A DNA stretch of 47,356 nt from Peribacillus saganii (GCF_003429095.1 NZ_QVTE01000044.1:1-47356); one strand, 5' to 3'; shown: positions 8,127 to 17,840, counted from the stretch's first letter. Notes: generated by a model not told the origin, from the letters alone. Program-made: numbers and translations.

Positions 8127-8489
8127 TTATTCCCCCAATTCCTGTTGTAATTTCTCCAAGCCCTTTTCTAAATCTAATGCTGTCAGGACATCCTCAAGCG
8201 TAATTCCCAGCTCGATCAATGTAATGGCCACAGCAGGCTGGATACCCGTAATTACAACTTTCGCTCCCATTAACTTAGACATACTGATGACATCGCCAAG
8301 AACCTTTGCAATAAATGAATCAATAAAATCAATGGATGTTAAATCGATAACAACACCATTCGCACTCGTTTCATGGATCTTATGAAGTAAATCCTCCTGG
8401 AATTGAAGAGCCGTTGCATCATCGAGCTCCCATTGAATAGACACTAGCAGACAATCATATAGTTTTAAAATCGGGATTCTCACGTTCAT
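8127..8489 (-). CDS. rsbS: RsbS, stressosome scaffold STAS protein
   Basis: A 120-residue single STAS domain. The phosphorylatable serine lies in [15 protein letters not shown]. RsbS and RsbR form the stressosome core that binds and holds RsbT. The start overlaps the rsbR stop as ATGA. Length and motifs are typical. Confidence 0.95.
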   Translation of the reverse strand: MNVRIPILKLYDCLLVSIQWELDDATALQFQEDLLHKIHETSANGVVIDLTSIDFIDSFIAKVLGDVISMSKLMGAKVVITGIQPAVAITLIELGITLEDVLTALDLEKGLEKLQQELGE

Positions 8490-9313
8490 TCTTCTACCTC
8501 CACAATTTTGCGGTTTGTAATTTCGAGTGCTGCTTCAATTCCTTTTCTCAAAGAATTTTTTGTAATGATTTCATTTAAATTAATGCCCAGATTCACAATT
8601 GTCTGTGCAATTTCAGGACGAATACCGCAAAGCATACATTTCGCCCCGACTAAACGGACAGCCTCCGCAGCTTGTATGATATGATGGGCTACCATTGTAT
8701 CCACCACAGGTACACCGGTAATATCTATCAGGACAACCTCTGAACGGTGTTTGACTACACCCGTCAACAGATTCTCCATTATTTGCTTCGCCCTTTCCGT
8801 ATCGATTGTGCCAACCAAAGGCATGACCGTTATTTTCTCCAATACAGGAATCAAGGGAGCTGATAATTCTTGAAGGGCAATTTTTTGGAGGGAAACTGTC
8901 CGCTCCCATGTTTGAGAATAAATATGGACAATTTCGTTGCTCATTGGAGTTGACCATTTATCAAAATCATACACAATGTCCATTTGATTTTCGGGAGTGA
9001 TTAAACCATCTTCTTTCATCCCCTCAAAGACAAGCCAATTAAATTCGCGAAGCCCTTCACTTACGAATGTAAGCGGCCAACCAAGGCGTACCACTTTTTC
9101 AGCAAAATCGGACAGCTTAGCGATAAACTCATCGTGGTTTCGTTCAACGTTTGTTACAATCATATCGATAAACTCGTTGCTTGTCCGAGTAAACATATGG
9201 TCGGATACTTGCTTTATCAGTCTTTCATCGGCTTTTTCTTTCATGCGGTCCATCCATTTTACAAGAATTTCCGCTTGGTTTTCCTTTATATAGTTATAAA
9301 CCAAATTATCCAT
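8486..9313 (-). CDS. rsbRA: RsbR (RsbRA-type) stressosome sensor
   Basis: A 275-residue protein with a divergent non-heme globin-like N-terminal domain (about 1-135), a linker helix and a C-terminal STAS domain. Both phosphorylation threonines have counterparts: VVDTMVAHH and [10 protein letters not shown]. The N-terminal domain projects from the stressosome and is thought to receive stress signals. It is the first gene of the operon; GGGAGG lies 5 bases before the ATG. Only one RsbR paralogue is in the window. Confidence 0.94.
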   Translation of the reverse strand: MDNLVYNYIKENQAEILVKWMDRMKEKADERLIKQVSDHMFTRTSNEFIDMIVTNVERNHDEFIAKLSDFAEKVVRLGWPLTFVSEGLREFNWLVFEGMKEDGLITPENQMDIVYDFDKWSTPMSNEIVHIYSQTWERTVSLQKIALQELSAPLIPVLEKITVMPLVGTIDTERAKQIMENLLTGVVKHRSEVVLIDITGVPVVDTMVAHHIIQAAEAVRLVGAKCMLCGIRPEIAQTIVNLGINLNEIITKNSLRKGIEAALEITNRKIVEVEE

Positions 9314-9614
9314 AAGTTCCTCCCGTCTTTAGGCAAAAGTTCTGCCTACCTTAACGTCCAACCGAACCGCGCTTAAAACAACCTAATTACCGCTACATAA
9401 AAAGTCCGTTTTTATCCATAGTTTAAAATATATAATTCGAGCATGAATTTAATATGGGATAAAAGCAGACAAAAATTCAAAAAAAGAATTAAAATATTTA
9501 CATATGCCTACTTTCTCACTATAATGTTTTGTTCATATTTTCGTCAAATGATATTAATTCTCCTTTACTATGACCTTTATTTTTTTTCAAACATTTCTTT
9601 TTTAGAAATAAGAC
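9314..9614. other. AT-rich spacer upstream of rsbR
   Basis: No gene is supported here. The short plus-strand frame at 9443-9655 has no ribosome binding site and runs into the ndoA terminator. The minus strand holds TTGAAT, 18 bases, CATATT near 9450-9480 as a weak SigA candidate for the rsbR operon. No SigB-type promoter was seen before rsbR. Confidence 0.4.
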
Positions 9615-9646
9615 AAAAAAAAAGCCCTGGCATAAAAGCCAGAGCC
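9615..9646 (-). terminator. Terminator after ndoA
   Basis: On the minus strand GGCTCTGGC and GCCAGGGC form a stem followed by nine T residues. It separates the alr-ndoAI-ndoA region from the sigB operon. Confidence 0.8.
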
Positions 9647-9723
9647 GTTGTTTAACCTGGATATCCAGGATGGGTAGATATTATAATATGAGCATCCTAA
9701 ATAGAATGCCAATTGATAACTCT

Positions 9724-10077
9724 TTAAAACTCTATGAGTCCTAAACTGATTTGCAGTGCTTCCTGCACCCTTTGCATCATAGCCTCATCGAGATGGGTGA
9801 TCTTGTCGGTTAAGCGCTGCTTATCAATGGTACGTATTTGTTCTAAAAGAATGACGGAGTCGCGTTCAAATCCGTATTTTTTTGCATTAATCTCCACATG
9901 GGTGGGCAGTTTAGCTTTTTGAATCTGCGCAGTAATTGCCGCTACAATGACAGTCGGGCTAAAACGGTTACCGATATCATTCTGAATAATCAGCACCGGG
10001 CGGGTTCCACCTTGCTCCGAACCGACAACCGGGGACAGGTCTGCGAAGTATACGTCACCACGCTTAACAACAATCAA
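9724..10077 (-). CDS. ndoA: EndoA (MazF-type) mRNA interferase toxin
   Basis: A 117-residue MazF/PemK family RNase. The conserved N-terminus [19 protein letters not shown] and the segments RPVLIIQND and [13 protein letters not shown] are all present. In B. subtilis EndoA cleaves single-stranded mRNA at UACAU. The start is TTG at 10077 ([11 protein letters not shown]), as in B. subtilis, after a GGAGGG tract that lies in the end of ndoAI. The antitoxin gene ends four bases upstream, so the two are co-transcribed. The product appears full length with an intact catalytic core. Confidence 0.95.
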   Translation of the reverse strand: MIVVKRGDVYFADLSPVVGSEQGGTRPVLIIQNDIGNRFSPTVIVAAITAQIQKAKLPTHVEINAKKYGFERDSVILLEQIRTIDKQRLTDKITHLDEAMMQRVQEALQISLGLIEF

Positions 10078-10081
10078 GGGA

Positions 10082-10363
10082 TTACCCTCCGCTGACTAAT
10101 CGTTCAACGCTAGTGTCAGCCTCATACTCTGCAAGGAAGGCTTCAGAAGCAATCGTAAGGTTTATGGCTGCCATTTCAATATAGCCGCGTTTCATCGATT
10201 CGCGAAATTCTCTTTTTTTACGTTCGCGAAGATACATTTTAGTCGCACGATAAATAAATTCGCTGCGATTCACATTTTCTTCTCTTACATAACCATCTAA
10301 CTCGGATAAGAAATTTTGAGGTAAACGAATCAATATCTCTCTTGTTGCGCTGGATTCAGACAC
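10082..10363 (-). CDS. ndoAI: EndoAI antitoxin (MazE-type, ribbon-helix-helix)
   Basis: A 93-residue ribbon-helix-helix antitoxin that inhibits EndoA. The RHH DNA-binding part is [19 protein letters not shown], and the C-terminal [13 protein letters not shown] closely resembles the toxin-binding tail of the B. subtilis protein. I chose GTG at 10363, giving [10 protein letters not shown], because the ATG at 10369 is only three bases after GGAGG while GTG is nine bases away, and because this start gives the B. subtilis length. The RHH fold suggests autoregulation; a palindrome lies over the probable -35. Confidence 0.92.
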   Translation of the reverse strand: MSESSATREILIRLPQNFLSELDGYVREENVNRSEFIYRATKMYLRERKKREFRESMKRGYIEMAAINLTIASEAFLAEYEADTSVERLVSGG

Positions 10364-10411
10364 AAACATACACCTCCACCATCACTACACACCTTATATC
10401 TTCCCTTTTAC

Positions 10412-10439
10412 ATATTACCATTAAAAATTGCATATGCAA
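10412..10439 (-). promoter_or_regulatory. Candidate ndoAI promoter with 12-bp palindrome over the -35
   Basis: The minus strand reads TTGCAT, 16 bases, TAATAT. The -35 is half of a perfect palindrome TTGCATATGCAA at 10428-10439, which could be an operator for the RHH antitoxin. Both the promoter and the operator role are inferred from position. Confidence 0.45.
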
Positions 10440-10525
10440 AGAGTATATTCCAATCTCCGTCCTATTATCAGCCTAAAATGATGATTTTTATGCATGGCTG
10501 GAATGATCATACAAAAAAATCAACA

Positions 10526-11680
10526 TCACCCTAATAATTCATTACGCACATTAACCATTTCACCATTTTTGAAATAAACACGAGGAATTCGTTCTGAAAG
10601 CATGCAAACAACCTCGTAATTAATTGTACCGATTTTCTTTGCTATTTCATCTGCTGATATATATAAATCTCCTGTTCCGCCCATTAAAGTCACTTCTGTG
10701 CCAACTGGCAGCTTTGCCGGGAGCATAATCATACATTGGTCCATGCAGACCCTTCCCACTATCGGGACCCGCCTTCCTCCAGCAATAACTTCCTGGCCCT
10801 GAAGCTTCCGGGTCCAGCCATCCGCATACCCGATAGGAAGCGTGCCGATCCACTCCCCTTGTTGCGCCGTATAGGTCGCACCGTAGCTGACACTTTCTCC
10901 TGCTTCTATTCGTTTTACATGAACCAGCTTCGTTTTGAGGGATAAAGCCTGCTTTAGGGAAAATGGGAGCAATCCCTTTATATCCGCAGAAGGAGATAAC
11001 CCGTACATTGAGATTCCCATTCTTACCATGTTCACGGCCGGGTCATCAAACCTTAGGGCCGCCGCACTGTTATCTGAATGTATCAATTCAGGCAATTTAT
11101 TCAGCCACTCCAGCATTTCCTTAAACCTGCTCATTTGTTTGGAATAAAAGCTTACATCGAGCTCGTCCGCTGTAGCAAAATGGGTATAAATCCCTTCAGT
11201 GTAAAAAAATTCACTTTGTTCCAGCATTTTTTCCGTTTCACATAGTTCCTCTTTTGTACGTACTCCAAGTCGCCCCATACCTGTATCACATTTTAGATGG
11301 ACCTTTAATACATATTCGGTACGTTTTAAAGCCTCTTCTGCCGCAACAATCCAATCGGCCCTGAATACTGTAATTGTGACATCATGTTTAGCGGCCAATG
11401 GAGCATCCTCTGGTCTTATCGCTCCCAATACCAATATCGGAGCTTCAATGCCTTTCTTCCTCAAAGCTAGAGCTTCATCCAATATGGCAACAGCCAACAT
11501 TTCAGCCCCAGCGTCCAGTGCTGCCGAAGCAACCTGAAAATCACCATGACCATATGCATTCGCCTTGACGACCGCCAGAAGCCGTTTTCGTGCAGGAAGA
11601 TGATTTCTCATTTTTACAATATTATGAGTTATATGATCCAAGTTAATCTCTGCCCAAGTATCTCTATGAAATGTCTCCAC
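10526..11680 (-). CDS. alr: Alanine racemase
   Basis: A PLP enzyme of about 384 residues that makes D-alanine for the cell wall. The PLP lysine is in [12 protein letters not shown] (near residue 33) and the catalytic tyrosine in VSYGATYTA (near 260). The C-terminal beta domain carries [11 protein letters not shown] place the start at GTG 11680 ([12 protein letters not shown]), which has GGGGG six bases upstream; an ATG at 11698 would add six residues but has no properly spaced site. It lies upstream of ndoAI-ndoA as in B. subtilis. Ddl and MurF, which use its product, are also in the window. Confidence 0.94.
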   Translation of the reverse strand: METFHRDTWAEINLDHITHNIVKMRNHLPARKRLLAVVKANAYGHGDFQVASAALDAGAEMLAVAILDEALALRKKGIEAPILVLGAIRPEDAPLAAKHDVTITVFRADWIVAAEEALKRTEYVLKVHLKCDTGMGRLGVRTKEELCETEKMLEQSEFFYTEGIYTHFATADELDVSFYSKQMSRFKEMLEWLNKLPELIHSDNSAAALRFDDPAVNMVRMGISMYGLSPSADIKGLLPFSLKQALSLKTKLVHVKRIEAGESVSYGATYTAQQGEWIGTLPIGYADGWTRKLQGQEVIAGGRRVPIVGRVCMDQCMIMLPAKLPVGTEVTLMGGTGDLYISADEIAKKIGTINYEVVCMLSERIPRVYFKNGEMVNVRNELLG

Positions 11681-11805
11681 ATCCAACCCCCAACACATCC
11701 CTTTCGCAAAAACTTATCTATAGCTTCTATTATAATCAAAAAAATAAAGGGAGGCAGGACTTGTATGATTTTGTAATAAACTAACATTTATAGTTGACCC
11801 ACATC

Positions 11806-12085
11806 GAGAAAAAAGGAACGTCGACTAAGTTCTGACACGTCCTGTGCCAAACGTCGACGCCAGCACATTTCCTTGTAGAGGATGAACGGCTAAGTTGGCC
11901 ACGTCCTCACAAAGCTGTCGCTTTGTTCTGTGCGATGTATCGCTGCCGAGGCATTCCTTGTCCTGTGGCGATGCCGGCACTAGAACGTCCTGTGCGTCAG
12001 GGCTTTATTTTACTCCGTAAAAAAAGTTGTTGGGCGCTGGAGCTAGACATCTGAACTTGTTAAAAAAGTTGTACGTATACTGCCT
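11806..12085. repeat. Structured intergenic repeat, copy A
   Basis: This copy contains GGAACGTCGACTAAGTTCTG, CACGTCCTGTGCC, CGTCGACGCCAGCAC, a second CTAAGTTGGCCACGTCC module and the right end GGGCGCTGGAGCTAGACATC followed by a run like TTGTTAAAAAAGTTGTAC. It lies between alr and ydcC. Modules CGAC-TAAGTT...CACGTCCTGTG...GTCG fold into hairpins. The left end is truncated compared with copy C. Confidence 0.75.
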
Positions 12086-12154
12086 ATATAAGAGCACGGA
12101 ACTGCCAAAAGGTACTCTTATAAAGATGGCTGCGCACAATTTTTTATATCTTTA

Positions 12155-12189
12155 AAAAGAGCCCTGTCATCACTTTTCAGACAGGGCCC
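12155..12189 (-). terminator. Terminator after ydcC
   Basis: On the minus strand GGGCCCTGTC pairs with GACAGGGCTC around a loop and is followed by TTTTT. Confidence 0.8.
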
Positions 12190-12222
12190 ACTTCTGGTTT
12201 TATTGCTTTTATGGATAACCTG

Positions 12223-13233
12223 CTATTTTACAGGCATTCCTTGTACGGATCGAGCAACTGTTACCATCTCTTCCGGTGTCAAATCCTCAGATGCAATCGT
12301 ATAGTCAACTCCATCATAAGTCCAGCTGATAGTCCTGTCAGAAAGTGCACCGATTGTGTAGCCTAAATCAACCGGATTACCCTTTATATTTGTAGGCACA
12401 AGCGCTGTTTCAACAACTTCAGCCTTCTCTTGGACAAGTGTAAAATTCTTTTCTCCTTCATACGTTAACACAAATCGTTTACCGCCTTCTAGTTTCATTT
12501 CCTTCTCTTCTGTCAGCTTTACACCCTTCAGCTCAGCGACCGGATACTTAACCGTGAAACCTTCATCCTTTACTTCGCCCATAACCGGCAATTCAAGCTG
12601 TGCCCCTGTCATGTTCTTCTTCATATCAAACGCATCTTTATCAAAAGAAGAATTGAATTTAACATTAGAGAATTCCACTGTAACCAAGGCGTTTCGATCC
12701 GTATCCATAACCTTTACACTTACAGGGGATAAATCTTTTTTATTCAAAGTGATTTCTTGAACAGGCAGCATCTTATTGTTTTGGTACCTTGTCTTTGTTT
12801 CAAATACATAATGCTTCTCGGTTGCTTTAAACATTAAATTTTTATCTTCGATAATATCCTGCACCAAGGATTCATACAAATATGCCTGACTGCTATTTTC
12901 CGGCCACTCGCTTTCGAACTTAAAGCTTTTGTTTAAGGCCGGCGTCAAGACATAAACTCCTTCATCATTGCGCAGAATCATCTGGCTTTGATCCTTTTGG
13001 GCGTTTTTCAGATTAACACGATAAAATTTAGGATCCTTATGCCATATTTCCACATCATACACCTGCGGGTCAGTGCCCATTTTAAGGGTCATTTTAGCAT
13101 TAGCCTTGTATCCCTTCATATCAGACAGCTTTTCATCCAGTGCACTTACAACATCATCTTGCGATTTTTGTCCACAGGCAGCTAGTGCAAGCACCATCAA
13201 GACCCCTGCAAAAAGCACCAATAACTTCTTCAT
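12223..13233 (-). CDS. ydcC: LolA-like sporulation-type lipoprotein YdcC
   Basis: A 336-residue secreted lipoprotein. The signal peptide ends in a lipobox LAAC at residues 17-20, so the mature protein is anchored to the outer face of the membrane by Cys20. The rest matches the LolA/LolB-like outer-membrane lipoprotein-sorting fold, with repeated beta segments such as YDVEIWHKDPKFYRV. The exact function in Gram-positive bacteria is not settled. GGGGATGAAAAG precedes the ATG. Its place between acpS and alr is conserved with B. subtilis; it probably forms an operon with acpS upstream. Confidence 0.85.
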   Translation of the reverse strand: MKKLLVLFAGVLMVLALAACGQKSQDDVVSALDEKLSDMKGYKANAKMTLKMGTDPQVYDVEIWHKDPKFYRVNLKNAQKDQSQMILRNDEGVYVLTPALNKSFKFESEWPENSSQAYLYESLVQDIIEDKNLMFKATEKHYVFETKTRYQNNKMLPVQEITLNKKDLSPVSVKVMDTDRNALVTVEFSNVKFNSSFDKDAFDMKKNMTGAQLELPVMGEVKDEGFTVKYPVAELKGVKLTEEKEMKLEGGKRFVLTYEGEKNFTLVQEKAEVVETALVPTNIKGNPVDLGYTIGALSDRTISWTYDGVDYTIASEDLTPEEMVTVARSVQGMPVK

Positions 13234-13380
13234 CTTTTCATCCCCTTTTTGTCATTTGAACGTAAAAGGGAGAGGGTGGTACTTTTTACCGGGCCTGTCT
13301 CCCTATAGCACTATGATTATATGAGGCAGCCTGTACAAATATGTCCAGGGGATGACAAGCTTTTTTAGAAATTATGGCTC

Positions 13381-13737
13381 TTACTCAATTTCTTCAATGA
13401 CTACCTGTGCGGCCGCATATTCTCTGCTGTGGGTAATGGTTAGATGAACCCCTTTAGAAAATGGCTTTGACACATATGGTTTCCCTTTGCCGTCAGTGCA
13501 AATTTCAATATCCAGAAAAGAAACTTCTGAACCGATTCCTGTTCCATAAGCCTTCGAAAAAGCCTCCTTCGCTGCAAACCTCCCAGCGAGAAATTCTATC
13601 TTTCTTCCTTCACTCAGCTCGGAATACCTTTCACGTTCTTGATTAGTAAGGATTTTATCCGCAAATCTGGGCTGCCGTTTTATCAGCATCTCCATCCGTT
13701 TCATTTCAAGAATATCCATTCCGATTCCTTTAATCAT
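13381..13737 (-). CDS. acpS: Holo-acyl-carrier-protein synthase
   Basis: A 118-residue phosphopantetheinyl transferase that attaches the 4'-phosphopantetheine arm of CoA to acyl carrier protein. The magnesium-binding motif GIGMDILEMKR is at the N-terminus and the second motif FAAKEAFSKAYGTGIG near residue 58. I chose ATG 13737 (MIKGIGMD) with AGAAGG nine bases upstream; a TTG at 13746 is also in frame. Length is typical for the group I trimeric enzymes. Confidence 0.95.
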   Translation of the reverse strand: MIKGIGMDILEMKRMEMLIKRQPRFADKILTNQERERYSELSEGRKIEFLAGRFAAKEAFSKAYGTGIGSEVSFLDIEICTDGKGKPYVSKPFSKGVHLTITHSREYAAAQVVIEEIE

Positions 13738-13802
13738 CGCACTCAACCTTCTAACTTAATTTTTTATAGCATATAGCTAATTGTACAAACTTTTTTTATA
13801 CT

Positions 13803-14012
13803 AAGAAAAGCGGATGCGCCCATTTAAAAGGAACGGCGACTAAGTTCCGGCAGGGTTGAAATTTAAAGCCATTTCAACCTCCGTCCTGTGCCAAACATCG
13901 ACGCAAGCACATCGCGTGCAAGTCCGACAAGCATAAGACAAGTGATGACAGAAGGCTCTTTTTACCTTCTAGACATCTTTTCTTATTAAAAAAGCTATAC
14001 TTCTTATCTAAT
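13803..14012. repeat. Structured intergenic repeat, copy B
   Basis: AAGAAAAGCGGATGCGCCC, AAAGGAACGGCGACTAAGTT, CGTCCTGTGCCAAACATCGA, AGTCCGACAAGCATAAGACA and a CTAGACATC...AAAAAGCTATACTTCTTATCTA end match copy C in order. It lies between acpS and ydcA and includes a small insertion with GGTTGAAATTTAAAGCCATTTCAACC, itself an inverted repeat (about 13853-13879). Confidence 0.7.
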
Positions 14013-14111
14013 ACAAAATCACAAGAGCCCTGATTACCTGCCAAGCTCCGTTAACTCGGGAATTATTCCTGAAGAAGTTAACCTTACATTGTTTATAAAA
14101 GGATGATCATT

Positions 14112-14714
14112 TTGTTTACAAGGACTGAATCATTTCAGCAATTTATTAAATTCTACCCGGCTGTAACTATTTTCGCGGGGATAATCTTAATTGCTTTTTT
14201 GCTTACATCCTCTTGGTACCTCCCCGGCCATTTTTTCTTTGAAAAGCTTGCGGGGGTAAACCTATATATTGCACAAGGAGAATATTGGCGGCTGATCACA
14301 CCCATTTTTGTTCACAGTTCATTTAGCCACCTGTTATTTAACGCTTTCTCACTCGTTATATTTGGCCCTGCCCTTGAGAGAATAACTGGGAGCTTCCTGT
14401 TTTCTTTGTTTTTCCTGGCTGCCGGTCTGGCCGCTAATGCCGCGACCTACCTGATCCAACCCTTAACGTATACCCATGTTGGCGCGAGCGGGGCAATTTA
14501 TGGCATACTTGGCTTTTTCCTATTTCTTGTCTTACTAAAGAAAGATCGGCTTTCTAAACAAAACTCCCAAACGATTCTTACTCTTGTAGCGGTTGGGTTG
14601 ATTATGACGTTCATCCAGCCGCAAATCAATGTTTTGGGCCATCTTGGGGGGCTCACTGCCGGATTCCTGCTCGCACCTGCATTTCTTTATATAGCTAAAG
14701 AAGAACGAAGATAA
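14112..14714 (+). CDS. ydcA: Rhomboid-family intramembrane serine protease (YdcA)
   Basis: A 200-residue membrane protein with about six hydrophobic segments. The catalytic serine is in HVGASGAIYGILGFF and the histidine in NVLGHLGGLTAGF, the rhomboid dyad. An HSSFSHLLFNAFSL segment also fits the family. I prefer TTG 14112 (LFTRTESFQQFI) to ATG 14103: AAAGGA is 8 bases from the TTG but abuts the ATG, and the TTG aligns with the B. subtilis start as I recall it. It is one of the few plus-strand genes; repeat copy B lies directly upstream and a bidirectional terminator downstream. The substrate is unknown. Confidence 0.85.
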   Translation: MFTRTESFQQFIKFYPAVTIFAGIILIAFLLTSSWYLPGHFFFEKLAGVNLYIAQGEYWRLITPIFVHSSFSHLLFNAFSLVIFGPALERITGSFLFSLFFLAAGLAANAATYLIQPLTYTHVGASGAIYGILGFFLFLVLLKKDRLSKQNSQTILTLVAVGLIMTFIQPQINVLGHLGGLTAGFLLAPAFLYIAKEERR

Positions 14715-14775
14715 TAGGCAAAAACACTTAATTCGAAGTGGGATTTAATATTATTTTCCCACCTTATCCCTATAC

Positions 14776-14803
14776 AAAAACCTTGTCAGCTGACAAGGTT
14801 TTT
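14776..14803. terminator. Bidirectional terminator between ydcA and ydbT
   Basis: A perfect 28-base inverted repeat with arms AAAAACCTTGTCAG and CTGACAAGGTTTTT. It gives T-runs on both strands and serves the convergent genes on either side. Confidence 0.85.
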
Positions 14804-14805
14804 CA

Positions 14806-16263
14806 TTACCTCTTTAGAGAAAACCACTGTTTAATATCTTCCGCGTCCTGCAGTTCCAAGTCAACAACCCTTCCTGCCCTCGGGCCCAAACCTGATTTAA
14901 TAGTAGCAGAAATTGTGGCAAGCTGTTTCCTCCCCTGGAACCAGCTATTGTTAGACTCAAGGACTTGTATCCGCCTTTTTTTAACAAATAACGTTTCTTG
15001 TGATAAAAAACGGTATCGCAAAAGCAGCTGATCTCCGGTAATGGACCACCCTCCCGAACGGTAGCAAAGATATGCCCAGCCAGCGCTTAGAGGCAAAAGG
15101 AGGATAGCCGCATAGCCCCAAGGCCTAAGAAATAGCAGGCATCCTGCTACGACAGGAAGCACAATGATCCATTGCCTGAATAAATAGCGCAAAAATGCAC
15201 GTTGAGGAAGCTCTGCCATACCTTCACCTGTTTCAAACTCAGGGACAAACTCCTTTAAAAGCAGCGCAACCCTTCCTTTTTTTATCAATGGAAAAAGCAT
15301 CACTTGGGAGTTTTCCTTATCCATTACGGAACCGCCTGCATATTCGACTATCACACTGGCGAATCCCAGCGGCTGTCGAATGATATTTTCAGTAATCCTG
15401 ATCCCCTGGATTTTCTTAAGCGGGATAGTAAGCTGCCGTCGCTCCATCAGCCCTCTCGAAATGATTAACTCATCCTCTGTTTTTTTCACAGTAAAAAATG
15501 CATACTTCATTACAATACCAGCTGTAGCGATAATATACGCGATCAAAAGCCCGGCAATCACGGCGAGAATAATGAAAAGGATTCCCGTTTGGACAAACTG
15601 CCCCAATCCTTTGAAAATCCTTTTGTATGGGATCATTTCTTCAAACTGACTAAAGAATGCCATTGCGCCTGAAAAAACAACTCCCACTCCCCCGGAAGTG
15701 GCCGCCATCAGAAATAGCTCCTTGAATGGCATCTGAAATACCCTGTGCGGGATTTCCCTTTCTGATTCACCATCAGCTTCATCTATATCATTGAGGTCCA
15801 TTAACCTTCTTTTCTTTTCTTCTGATAAAACAAGCATGATTTCATCCGCTTCTTGTTTGGTTATTGCGGATAATACAGCATCGGCTTGGTCTGCCCCACT
15901 TGAACCGGCTGTTTCCACTTTTAGCTGTACTAAGCCAAATAGGCGCTGCAGAATCCCTTCCGATACATCAATGCTCTGAATTCTTTCAAATCTTATATAT
16001 CGTTTTTTTCTAATAAAAACTCCTGATTCAAGCCGAAGCTCTCCCTCTTCAATCCGGTAAGTGAATCTCATCCAGGAAAGTACCCCAAGAGCAAAAATGG
16101 TAATCAGGACAACAGGAGCCAGATATAATTCAATAAAGTCCCATTTGGAATCCCGGTTCCCTCCGAACACAAAAAAGATGATTATAGGGAGGATTGCTTC
16201 CTTTAAAGTTCGCAATGAATGGGAGACAGCAGCAACTGGATGAAGTCTTTTTGGTTCAGACAT
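14806..16263 (-). CDS. ydbT: PH-domain membrane protein YdbT
   Basis: A 485-residue membrane protein with several hydrophobic segments (about 20-35, 45-60, 185-205, 230-255, 380-410) and three bacterial PH (bPH_2/DUF304) repeats. The repeated pattern is seen as RFERIQSIDVSEGILQRLFG, IPLKKIQGIRITENIIRQPL and VKKRRIQVLESNNSWFQG. YdbS/YdbT have been implicated in resistance to antimicrobial agents in other Bacillus species, but the mechanism is not clear. I chose ATG 16263 (MSEPKRLHP), which has GGAGG six bases upstream and overlaps the ydbS stop by eight bases. Confidence 0.85.
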   Translation of the reverse strand: MSEPKRLHPVAAVSHSLRTLKEAILPIIIFFVFGGNRDSKWDFIELYLAPVVLITIFALGVLSWMRFTYRIEEGELRLESGVFIRKKRYIRFERIQSIDVSEGILQRLFGLVQLKVETAGSSGADQADAVLSAITKQEADEIMLVLSEEKKRRLMDLNDIDEADGESEREIPHRVFQMPFKELFLMAATSGGVGVVFSGAMAFFSQFEEMIPYKRIFKGLGQFVQTGILFIILAVIAGLLIAYIIATAGIVMKYAFFTVKKTEDELIISRGLMERRQLTIPLKKIQGIRITENIIRQPLGFASVIVEYAGGSVMDKENSQVMLFPLIKKGRVALLLKEFVPEFETGEGMAELPQRAFLRYLFRQWIIVLPVVAGCLLFLRPWGYAAILLLPLSAGWAYLCYRSGGWSITGDQLLLRYRFLSQETLFVKKRRIQVLESNNSWFQGRKQLATISATIKSGLGPRAGRVVDLELQDAEDIKQWFSLKR

Positions 16264-16729
16264 CTTCTTCCTCCACTTTCGCCAGTGTTGAAATAAAATA
16301 CCTAATGTCATCTGCTTCAGCCGTATCCAAGGCTGGAATCTCATGGGAGGTAGCAGCCGTCGATACCACGACTGTAGCGAGGTCATACCTTCTTAAAACC
16401 GGCCCTTGTTTAGTATCAACATGCTGGACCCGGCTCATCGGCACCAGGGTTCGCTTAATGATTATAAGCCCGCTTTGTATCTCAATTTCTGACTCCCTCA
16501 CCTCATATCTCCACCTTTTCCATCTGATTGAAGGGATGAGAAATATAAATAAATAGGTGTGTGCGATAGACATAATTACAAGAGCTGCCCAAATCAAATT
16601 CGGCCAGTCAAAGAAATATGTTAAAACCGCAACTGCTATCGTGATGACCCAACCAAACAAAGAAGTAAAAAACCCCGTTATTCGCCAGACCTTTAATGCA
16701 TTATCTGAAATCCTGTTTTTTGGTTCCAA
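16256..16729 (-). CDS. ydbS: PH-domain membrane protein YdbS
   Basis: A 157-residue membrane protein with two hydrophobic helices near the N-terminus (about 15-60) and one bPH_2 domain (VRESEIEIQSGLIIIKRT, then LVPMSRVQHVDTKQGPVLRR). It overlaps and is coupled with ydbT; the pair likely works together. I place the start at TTG 16729 (LEPKNRISDNALKVW), because AGAGGAAG lies seven bases upstream and this fits the family length. A longer frame reaches 16771. Confidence 0.8.
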   Translation of the reverse strand: MEPKNRISDNALKVWRITGFFTSLFGWVITIAVAVLTYFFDWPNLIWAALVIMSIAHTYLFIFLIPSIRWKRWRYEVRESEIEIQSGLIIIKRTLVPMSRVQHVDTKQGPVLRRYDLATVVVSTAATSHEIPALDTAEADDIRYFISTLAKVEEEDV

Positions 16730-16829
16730 AACACAGCTTCCTCTCACAAAGAATAGCAACAGTTCTAACAAAGTATACTACAATATGAAATTAGCAAAAA
16801 CTGTTAACAGCAGTTTTTAAAATAAAATT

Positions 16830-16852
16830 AAAAAAGCCAGGCATGGCTGGCG
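16830..16852 (-). terminator. Terminator after uvsE
   Basis: On the minus strand GCCAG pairs with CTGGC around CCATGC and is followed by six T residues. Confidence 0.65.
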
Positions 16853-16868
16853 TCTGGATTATCTTCTT

Positions 16869-17840
16869 TTAGGTTATATAAAAGCTTGCTCCTCCAACAA
16901 TTTCAACTCCAGGTTCCTTCCCGAGATCTTCCATTAACGCAAATAATGCATTATCCTTATGCTTCGCCTCAATCATTACATCTACTTGGGGGACACTGCC
17001 CTTTATCCCGTTTATTAACTTCATAAAGCTTTTAACATTAATAAAATCTGCATGGGCCCTAAATTCCTTTTCAGATTTCGGGCTTGAAATGTGAACCTTT
17101 ATAGGCAGCTGAGAATTCCTCCAAGTGTCCACTACTCTTGTCCAATCCTCTTCCCAGCTGGGTTCCTCTTCAGAATTTGCAAGATGATGATGGTAATCGA
17201 ATACTAGGGGTATGCCAATCTTTTCACAAAGATAAAGAGTATCTCTAAGATTGAATGTCGTGTCATCATTTTCCAGCATTATTAACTTTTGCAAAGATAC
17301 CGGCACTAATCCCCAGTTATGAATAAATTGCTCCAATGCCTTTTCTTTGTCGTTATAACTGCCTCCCACATGTAAAACACAGCGGTGTTCAGGTGTTATT
17401 CCCATTCCTTTTAAAAGGGCTTTATGCATCTTTAATGTTTTTAGCGAAACCTGGAAAGCATCTGTATTTTTAGTATTCAGCACAACAAAGTGGTCCGGAT
17501 GAAAATCCACGCGCATGTCCGGATGTTCGTTTAAATAAGAGGCAATATTGCCAAGGCTGTCTTTAAGCGGCTTGATATAATCCCAGTCAGGAAGATCCGG
17601 GTGATTTGCCATAGGAATCAATTTTGAGCTCAGCCGAAAAAACTCAATGCCGTGCACTGCATTATGCCGCAGTAGCCGAAGACAGTTAGTTACATTCGAG
17701 GCCGCTATTCTTTCCAATTTGGCAATGGCTGCTTCCCTGTCTTTTAGCTTTGAAAATTGCGTATAAGTCATCGTTTGGGAAGGAGAACTGTTTTTCACAT
17801 TCATACTCATTGCCACATATCCAAGACGGACTAACATCAT
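16869..17840 (-). CDS. uvsE: UV damage endonuclease UvsE
   Basis: A 323-residue TIM-barrel nuclease that nicks DNA 5' to UV photoproducts and abasic sites. Recognisable segments are VRLGYVAMSMN at the N-terminus, LRHNAVHGIEFFRLSSKLIPMANHP, DFHPDHFVVLN, LEND, PLVFDYHHH and MIEAKHKDNALF, which carry the metal-binding His, Glu and Asp residues. I chose ATG 17840 with GGAGG eight bases upstream; the open frame beyond it runs into repeat copy C. In B. subtilis uvsE is elsewhere, so here it interrupts the usual ydbS-cshA neighbourhood. Confidence 0.9.
   Translation of the reverse strand: MMLVRLGYVAMSMNVKNSSPSQTMTYTQFSKLKDREAAIAKLERIAASNVTNCLRLLRHNAVHGIEFFRLSSKLIPMANHPDLPDWDYIKPLKDSLGNIASYLNEHPDMRVDFHPDHFVVLNTKNTDAFQVSLKTLKMHKALLKGMGITPEHRCVLHVGGSYNDKEKALEQFIHNWGLVPVSLQKLIMLENDDTTFNLRDTLYLCEKIGIPLVFDYHHHLANSEEEPSWEEDWTRVVDTWRNSQLPIKVHISSPKSEKEFRAHADFINVKSFMKLINGIKGSVPQVDVMIEAKHKDNALFALMEDLGKEPGVEIVGGASFYIT

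Noticed and set aside
9443..9655. 70-codon plus-strand frame upstream of rsbR
   Set aside because: No ribosome binding site, very AT-rich, and it ends within the ndoA terminator.
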